NCBI GenBank assembly: GCA_907165275.2 | Contig: OU015657.1 | Span: 12,051,001-12,115,000, forward strand | Length of the DNA: 64,000 nucleotides | DNA from: Zygaena filipendulae | Lineage: Eukaryota; Arthropoda; Insecta; Lepidoptera; Zygaenidae | Direction of reading: 5' to 3' | Part shown: positions 56,956 to 64,000 of the stretch, piece by piece | How positions within the stretch are numbered: position 1 is the stretch's first letter | Layout: the number at the start of each line of letters is the position of its first letter | Made by a program: the position numbers and the translations under genes | Notes under the pieces: generated by a model | The model's input: the letters and a program-made list of their open reading frames with translations, nothing else | What the model was told of the DNA's origin: nothing | Database searches by the model: none

Positions 56956-57177
56956 AAAGTTATAATATAATATTAGTAATAACTCAATTTGCAATTAATT
57001 ATGTGAAAACAATAAGCCGGAACCCGCAATAGACACATACTACACCATGACTGTCCTTGAGATCCGTTATCAGTGAAAAAAAAAACTCACAAAATTCCCG
57101 TGTTCAAATCATTATTCATTCAACCAAAGTATATACTTAACCGAGCGAAACTCCATCTTTAACTGGAGTAGACACGA

Positions 57178-57235
57178 GCCAATTTTCCACCCGCCGAGTG
57201 TATCCCCGACGGAATCGAACTTACACTTATATTTT
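57178..57235 (-). repeat. tRNA-like B-box relic
   Basis: In complement: AAGTTCGATTCCGTCGGGGA followed by ACACTCGGCGGGTGG. Probably a SINE head. Confidence 0.4.
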
Positions 57236-57495
57236 CAACGTCGAAATAGGTACACGTAATTAGGTCCCTTCTCACCTAACTCCATGTAAATTGTATAAAT
57301 GCACTTAACTGGCTCACTCATTTCCCAAGGGTGTCTAACTCTAGTTTCATTCACAAACGGTGAAGGAAGTAAAAGGATTGCTTTTATTGAAAATTGCTCT
57401 TGTGTAGTAATATCATATTGTTTTTTTTTTCGCACATAAAATAATATACGCATTGAAATCAAAATAAATTTCCAAGTAGGTATAAAGTCATTTAA

Positions 57496-57720
57496 CAGTC
57501 AGTTTTACTCGCGTGAGTTTCGGAATTACCGCAGGATCTCTTTATATTAGGATTAGGAACCTTCGCGAACGCAGGCAGAAAAACCCGCCAAAGTTTCATC
57601 CCAATCGGACTAATGGTTTTGACACGCATAGAGGACAAACATACAAACATTGATTTTTATTTATAAAGATTAATTCAGACTAGGACAACATAAAAAGAAA
57701 GAAAGTATAAAAGTACCTAG
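57496..57720 (-). mobile_element. Helitron-like relic and LINE tail piece
   Basis: AGTTTTACTCGCGTGAGTTT, then AAGTTTCATCCCAATCGGAC and GGACAAACATACAAACATTG resemble a variant Helitron in reverse. 57682-57716 is the reverse of the tail at about 29850-29890. Confidence 0.5.
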
Positions 57721-57939
57721 TCTATATAGTTTCCAAATATAAATAAGTCTCTATAGAAAAAACTTTTTTAAAAACAATCTGAAAAGAATAAACCATGCAT
57801 AGTTATCCTGACTAAACGTGTACATACAAAATTCAGCTCAATCGGTTTAAGATAATCTACTTCAAAATTGAGTTACAAGATTCCACCCGAATAAACATTA
57901 ACATACATTGCAAATTGCATAAATAAAAGCTTTTAAAAA

Positions 57940-58121
57940 CAAGCTGTTCCCCACGGTTTCAGCCGCGTTAATTTCGAAGTTCCCGCAGGAATTCCAGTAT
58001 AAAAAGTACTCGACGTCCTTTTCTGTACCCCTAACAACGTGTATCCAAATTTTCATGATGACCGGTTGAGTTGTTAAGGCGCGAAAGGGTAAAAAACCAA
58101 ACATACAAACTCACTTTTGCA
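57940..58121 (-). mobile_element. Helitron, CTAG end decayed
   Basis: AAGCTGTTCCCCACGGTTTC through GGTTGAGTTGTTAAGGCGC and AAACTCACTTTTGCAT. Confidence 0.8.
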
Positions 58122-58795
58122 TGGATATTCCATATTGGTGGCTGAAAAACTGTTCGACAAATGTGACCATTTCAAGGTCAGACTTCAATCTGTGAAATAC
58201 GCAAACATAAATAAGCAAACGGTAAATTAACTCCATAAAACATCATTGGACTTAACACGTCTTAAATAATAATAACGAGTTATATATCTATACATACCTA
58301 CGTGTAGTTCTTGAAACGTAAGTTATGAAACGAGAACTCACTTACATGACTTTTTCTCTGTCAAGGATTTAATAAGATATAAACTGATTCATACAGAAAT
58401 TCACGAACTATTGCAAAATATTAATCTTCTTTTTCTTAGATTTCTCAGAAATGGCAAATTCCTTATTATAAATAGATTTCTGCGAAGTCCCTAAAAGAAT
58501 CTTTATGATGTACGAATTCGTGATCGCAACATTACCGAGGCGAATTGTGGGGGCAACCTTCACGCTACGTGGCGTGGGTCAACGTCAGTCCACGGTTAGA
58601 ATTCTTACCATTCATCGCAACTAAACATCGATTATCTCAAAATAGGTACTTACTATTATCAAAGAATATAGAATATTACGACGTAAAGAAGCGACACTTT
58701 CATGCCTCGCGAAGTTGGTGGTAGATTCAGTGAAAAATTGTCACATGTAGAATCTACAATGCGAGAATTTGTCACTGACAGATGACTTACTGTCA
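58122..58795. other. Unassigned stretch
   Basis: A CpG-containing stretch near 58530-58610 is unidentified. No gene is seen. Confidence 0.4.
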
Positions 58796-58920
58796 GCTCG
58801 TTGTCAACCTTACGGTACGCACACACGCACAGCACGTGTACGCATAAGCCGGCCGTCTGTACTTGTGGGAAAGTGCTTGAATCAGTTCATTTGTATGGAG
58901 TGGCACCGGGCTGCTATTAT
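58796..58920. repeat. CpG-rich repeat, copy 2
   Basis: ACGCACACACGCACAGCACG, GCCGGCCGTCTGTAC and TTTGTATGGAGTGG align with 25130-25225. Confidence 0.55.
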
Positions 58921-58927
58921 GTAAATA

Positions 58928-59103
58928 AATCCTATTTAATATGATATTATAAACACGAATTTAAATTTGTTTCGCTTTCACGGACCTCAAAATTCAAGCG
59001 GTGATCATGAAATTTTACCTACAGGTTGTCAGGTGTACAGAAAAGGATATAGGGTAGGTACCTATACTTCCCGCAGAAAGCGAAACTGCCGAGAAAAAGC
59101 TTG
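58928..59103 (+). mobile_element. Decayed Helitron
   Basis: TCCTATTTAATATGATATTA, TTCGCTTTCACGGACC and GGTTGTCAGGTGTACAGAAA, ending CAGAAAGCGAAACTGCC...AAGCTTG. Confidence 0.65.
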
Positions 59104-59829
59104 TAAAAAATAATATAAAACTGGAAATGAAAAGAACTCTACAATGAACTGCAGAGGATTGCTTTGATTTTTCGATCAACGAAGTACTTTTTGGCCCAAT
59201 AGATGCTTCAACTATAATAATTTGTTTGGCAGCGAGTTTTTTTTTTTTGGAACCATGAATTTGGATAAAACCATTTTTTTTTTAACGAAGTTCCTTAACG
59301 CAGCTTGCAATAGTAGTGAACCAGTAGAAATTGTCACGCGTCACGTAAGGAAAAAGCGTTATCCATGCGAATCGGCACTTTCGGTTCATCCGGAGTAGTT
59401 CGGATATTTGTTTTCATGGTGTGTTAGTTAAATATGACCAACTTTTTCAAATTAAATTCAGAGTTGAAGAAAAGACGCGAGGCGCTTCGTTCTTGACGGG
59501 GGCCCCCGATCGTACTTACCCCCTTCTTTATTTATAATGCCAGAATACTCCCAAACATTAAATTGACAACAGTTAGTCTTCAATATCTTGTGTCGATTCA
59601 TGGCGAACAATTCTTGCGATACAAGTGCTCTACGAGTATTTGCGATGAGGTGCTTACGTTGTGAAGCCCTCGACTGAAGGGTCTTAAGCTCGAGGAGTTT
59701 CCGTTACGGGCTTACGTGATTCATGAAGGAGCTTTTGATACATACTCGTGTGTAGGTATCCAAAGACCTGAGCCGCGGGCGGCTATTCTTATAGGCCAGG
59801 TGACTAAACTAGTTTTCACCCTGTTGTAG
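59104..59829. other. Unassigned stretch
   Basis: Moderately GC-rich around 59460-59720 (GGGGGCCCCCGATCG near 59499) but without a recognised frame or repeat. Confidence 0.4.
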
Positions 59830-60053
59830 TTTTACTTTTTTAATACGAAATCAAAAAATAAAGGCGATGCATCGAGATAATTTTTTCCGTGACGTCACGA
59901 ACCGGGAAAGTTTATAACGAAGGAGGTTTATACCGGTTTACGATGTCACTAGTCACGTGACGTCACCCCCAGTTCTAAACTTTCTAAACTTTATCTGAGT
60001 ATTTTTTTCATTAATTTGAAAAAGCTATTTTTATTATCTGATTGACGGATTAA
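59830..60053 (+). mobile_element. TGACGTCA-family MITE, copy 6
   Basis: Left end decayed, right end TGATTGACGGATTA. TGACGTCA is near 59891 and 59958, with a third related GATGTCAC near 59942. Confidence 0.75.
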
Positions 60054-60732
60054 TACAATTTAGATTTTCATATCCAGAAAAAAAAAACTAGTGCGAACAC
60101 AGTGCTTTACGAAAGGCTTTTTCTAACATAATGTAAAATAAACGTATCAGTTTATAAAATTTGCAAAATAAATTTTATTCGATTCTGAAGAGTTTTATGT
60201 ATCCCTCATAAAATATACGTAAGTGTTGATAAATCAACTTCGAGCAAGCTTTTGTTAATCATAATTATGTAGGTATATCCACGAAAAAGATATTTATTGT
60301 CATATTTATGTACACAGTCATCTCTCAAACACGTATGAAATTTTGGAGAAAGGAAAAGGTATTCGATATTATCTAAAAGATGCCTTTTCGTTTAGGTAGC
60401 CTACTGTATGTTTTTTAAGAGAAAGAACGTCACCTGAAAGTTGTCCATCACAGAGCTGGAGCTTATCACGGGCGATAAGAAATAACAATCGCTCACGTAG
60501 AATTCGAGAGAAAGGAGAAAAGCACGGAAAATTTGCGGAAACTGGTAGAAGTGCTCCACCCCTGCCGGGGTGGTAAATCGGACAACTTTGCTTTTTATGA
60601 CACAAAGAGTTTGCAAAGTAGCAGATGTTGAATCAGATTTTCTTATAATGTTATTAAGTATTATGATTTGGTGAATTTATGAATAGAGTTCTTGTGTTTG
60701 TGTGTGTATTCGTAGTTCGTGTTAATTAGGCA
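60054..60732. other. Unassigned stretch
   Basis: Two overlapping minus frames at 60369-60616 lie in less AT-rich DNA but have no recognised domain. No repeat is identified. Confidence 0.35.
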
Positions 60733-60914
60733 TCATTACTATTATAAATGCGAATTTGGGTTTGTTTGCTTGATAAGCTTTCACACCTTACCGGCTCAAG
60801 TCGTCGTCATGAAATTTTGCATGCACGTTGTCAGGGGTACAGAAAAGGACATAGGGTACTTTTTCCTGCAATTCCCGCAGGAACTCTGAAATTAATGCGG
60901 GTGAAAACAGCTAG
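60733..60914 (+). mobile_element. Complete short Helitron, 182 bp
   Basis: TCATTACTATTATAAATGCG after A, ending GGTGAAAACAGCTAG before T. The hairpin is reduced by a deletion of the CCGCGG side. Confidence 0.85.
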
Positions 60915-62492
60915 TTGTAGATAGATAACAAAATCGCTACGTATACCTATCTGTGTATGCAAGAATAGAACCGATTAGAAAAACCGTAAGGTTTGAACCA
61001 GTGTCTAACCATTTGAGTGGCGGGAAAGGGTTGCGCAGTTTTACCGGCACGCATGGTCAAACCATATTGTCTTTCAACATAGGTACATAAGTATAGTGAA
61101 ACTGATGGTAGGTTTAAAAAACTGCATATTTTTTGAGCTTTAATAAGGCATTGAACACCTACTCGTTCTTCTTTGTCGTTATGAGTTTTTTTTTTTTCAA
61201 TTTAAAGGTTGTCACACTGAGTTGTCTTGTCTAACACTCTACACGGCTAGATTCCCGGGAAGGTATCGGCCCATCACATCTCGAGTCCCGAACACCAATG
61301 AAAGCGTCTTCAGCCGCAACGCAAGCCACTTAAATACAATTTTTACACCCTCTTCGCTCTATCAAAATTCACAGCATGTTTCTCTTATAGCCGCTATGAA
61401 AATATACGGTCGGTTTTTATGAGCGGTTAATGTTATGGCATGTGTAAAAGTAATTTTTCAAATTGTGATGAAGAATGTTTGAAATGCTGAGTCAGACCAT
61501 ATCCCGCTGGGACGGTGCACATTCTACATAAAAAGTTTATTTTTTAAGATAGTACGTAGTCTTTGATGGTACATTTACTGCGCTGTGTGATTAGACCACT
61601 GTTTTAAAGAAGACAACATAATTTAATATGTGCTGCTGACGTTTTAAAATCATCCATATCTACTTCTACTCTATAAAGATAAATATAAAATTATGAAATA
61701 AAAATTCCAAGGTGCAATAAATATGATCTATAAATTTTTAATCTTTGGTTAGTTTATATCAAAAATTGTCGCCAATTTCTGATAAACCGCGATTACGCTT
61801 ATAACATCTATGACCGTGTGTTTCCAATTCCAAGTTTGTCTCACAATAGACACAGCCTCGTTCCATCCCTATTTTATCCCCCATTGTCCATCAGATTCTG
61901 TCCGGGACGTCTTGTCGTCTGTGAAAGTCTACACTCCAAGTTTAAGTCATAAGCAATCGAGACTTTCCTTCCAGACGTGGGGAAGTTGCTTTCTTACGTT
62001 TCTTTTTTTTTTTTGAGATTGTGTGTAAGAAATCAAACTTTATTGATGTGAATAAATAAATGTTGCATTCGTTGCTTACTTCATGCGCGTCACTTCCGTT
62101 AACTTCACGTGCGTCAGTTCCGTTGGTTAACATAAGTTCATACACAGCATTTCCGACTCTAATGCAACGTACTAATAGAAGTATTCACTTTAATAAATCA
62201 TCAATCGTCTGAAATGATTTTTAACTACCTTTTGACCGGGACAAGTATTTTTTTCTTGTTGAAAGATTGAAAGGTGTTGTCAACAGTGTTTCTGCTACCG
62301 GTGTTCGGTCGCGCACCACATTTAGTCAGTATAGTCTCCTGTAGTTTGCACATTACTGACATCGTGCGGGGTCGATCAGTGTGTCTGCTGGCCACTGATG
62401 TTGTGTCGCCAACATATCGGGCAACGAAGGGCGACCGAAACCTCTTTGGTCATATTGATTTCTCTCTGTGTACCTTCTACCTACTCAACTTC
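60915..62492. other. Unassigned; scattered open frames
   Basis: Plus frames at 61222-61422, 61810-62016 and 62274-62480 lie in patches of lower AT content. None has a recognised domain, and the last runs into a Helitron. The paired GCGTCACTTCCGTTAACTTC / GCGTCAGTTCCGTTGGTTAAC near 62086-62130 is a short tandem duplication. Confidence 0.3.
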
Positions 62493-62600
62493 TTTTTTGT
62501 ACCCCTGACAACATATATGCGAAATTTCATCACGATCGGTTGGGTAGTTAAGACATGAAAGTGCGAAAAATAAAAAACCTCACATCTTATTAATTAGGAT
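62493..62600 (-). mobile_element. Helitron 5' half
   Basis: TTGTACCCCTGACAACATAT through CACGATCGGTTGGGTAGTTA and TCTTATTAATTAGGA. Confidence 0.75.
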
Positions 62601-64000
62601 ATGATCTTTTCTTCTAGTCCATGTCTCTCATGCCTTGGGCTGTATAGGTTGGAAGACTCGTTCTCCCATTCACGAATTGCGTGGGCTTCCCTTTGGCGAC
62701 ACAGGAAGCCCGATAAGATAGCACGCCACGTAATACGGTGTGGCGATTTTAGATTAGGTCCATTCTTACTTACTTTTGATGAAAAGTATGTTTTTTTTTA
62801 CAAAAGAGATTTTCTTTATCTACACTACCTTCTACTATATATTGTGTCACTATTTGTCACTATTTAGGTAACGCATTACTTTCAAGTTTTTCGGAAATAT
62901 CGATTCTATCCAACAGATATTATTATATGACTGATAGAGGATCACGATCACTGTCCGAACGTAGCCTTCTTTTTACAATGCAGGCAAGCCTTCTTAAGGT
63001 TTATGAAAATTCAAATCATAAAAGGCTGAAAAGGGTGAACAGTTATGTACGATAGGATCCATTAATTTGGATAAAATTTGGCTAAAAGATACTATAATCT
63101 GTATTAAAAACAAGATAGTTACCTACTTGTTATCTGGTATAGAGAGTTTCCGAGGGATTCTTGACGAAACTTTTTCCGGTGGTAACCGAGAGAAACACCT
63201 ATTTTAAGTTCAAAGTTGTTTGGTTTCATCGCGACGATTATTATTAAATAAGTAATAAAAATAAAAAATAAATTATTAAATTTATTAGTACTAATTTTAC
63301 CAAGAAAATTTGATATTAAATACTAGATCGAATCATATTCAATTGAGTCTGTTTATTTGATACCCATGCTGGTTAATAATTTAGAAATTACAAAAATATT
63401 TTTGCATTATTACTCGTACTATCCACCCTTATAAATACGACTATATTTACTATACTTCGTGTCTCGTACCTCTCATGTGTTTGAGAGATCAATCCAGCAA
63501 ACCATCATTCCGTGAGTGCCGTAAATCCAATCAACTTTAGATGAATGACAGTCCGCAGGGTGAAGCTACATACAATAGATAGATGTAATCCTACAGTATA
63601 GTGTATTGGTGTATCCATGATGAATATGGTGGATTTTTTTTTTTCCAATCTATAAAAGAGAAATAAATGAAAACCAACTATTTAGAATCGTTGAAAATAG
63701 TATACTTACAGCTCAAAGAACTAAGAAAGTACGTTGCAAATAAGAAAAATGCTATCGGACACATTCTTAGCAGTCTTTTTTTTTGAGAAGTTTAGTTGTT
63801 TAAAATAGTTAAACGGCTACAGGGTAATAAAAATAAAATTTTCGTTGCTGGTAAATATGGTGCTAAAGCCGAAAAAAATTTTACTCGGGACCTTTTTTGC
63901 GGTGTTCACCCTCGGTATAAATCAACTAAATATTTGGACCAACCTAAATTCCTGGGTTTATAAAAATTGAATGTTTTCCATACATCATCCATTTATAATT
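62601..64000. other. Unassigned right end of the window
   Basis: A less AT-rich patch at 62600-62770 carries an 88-codon plus frame without a recognised domain. The remainder is AT-rich with no gene or repeat identified. Confidence 0.35.

Noticed and set aside
1..64000. CRISPR array, prophage, operon or viral gene
   Set aside because: Base composition, split exons, tRNA and transposon types are those of an insect nuclear genome. No such structure was found.

Overview
Organism and setting. This is AT-rich animal DNA, almost certainly from a moth or butterfly (Lepidoptera). Three things point there. Dozens of short non-autonomous Helitrons share a hairpin plus CTAG end of a type abundant in Lepidoptera. 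Several lepidopteran LINE and SINE tails are present. One split coding region clearly belongs to the insect AGAP / centaurin-gamma gene. No bacterial operon, CRISPR array or viral gene was seen. Most long reading frames in the window are translations of repeats.

Genes. The only firmly recognised protein-coding gene is AGAP (an ArfGAP with a GTP-binding-protein-like domain; CenG1A in flies), on the minus strand. Its first visible coding exon is at 26420-26576. The next exon, at 152-298, carries the P-loop GSPDSGKS. Splice sites and phase agree: one base on the first exon and two on the second complete an Asp codon, across an intron of about 26.1 kb. The remaining exons lie to the left of the window. 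A tRNA-His(GTG) gene with a complete cloverleaf lies at 52342-52413. Weaker candidates are a plus-strand first exon at 45503-45641 with a strong GTGAGT donor, a possible partner exon at 47117-47188, a proline-rich possible exon or pseudogene at 19998-20212, a small plus-strand ORF at 13561-13830, and a possible upstream non-coding AGAP exon ending at 36515.

Repeats. About 0.3-26 kb is AGAP intron and 26.6-45.5 kb is probably intergenic. From 45.5 kb to the right end may be intron of a second, plus-strand gene, plus the tRNA. All of it is packed with mobile-element debris. It holds some 35 Helitron copies or pieces on both strands and a MITE family carrying paired TGACGTCA sites (six or more copies). 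Three copies of a 237-239 bp MITE have excellent 32-bp inverted ends and apparent 2-bp target duplications. Single elements include a hAT-type and a mariner-type MITE, a 233-bp inverted repeat, a GCC-rich foldback and a perfect 59-bp-arm palindrome. LINE 3' tails, tRNA-derived SINE pieces and a fossil LINE reverse transcriptase fragment (32880-33012, minus) are also present.

Overall. I see no new multi-gene system. The most informative signals are the long AGAP intron with its distinctive basic N-terminal exon, the possible second gene at 45.5 kb, and several structurally unusual inverted-repeat elements.
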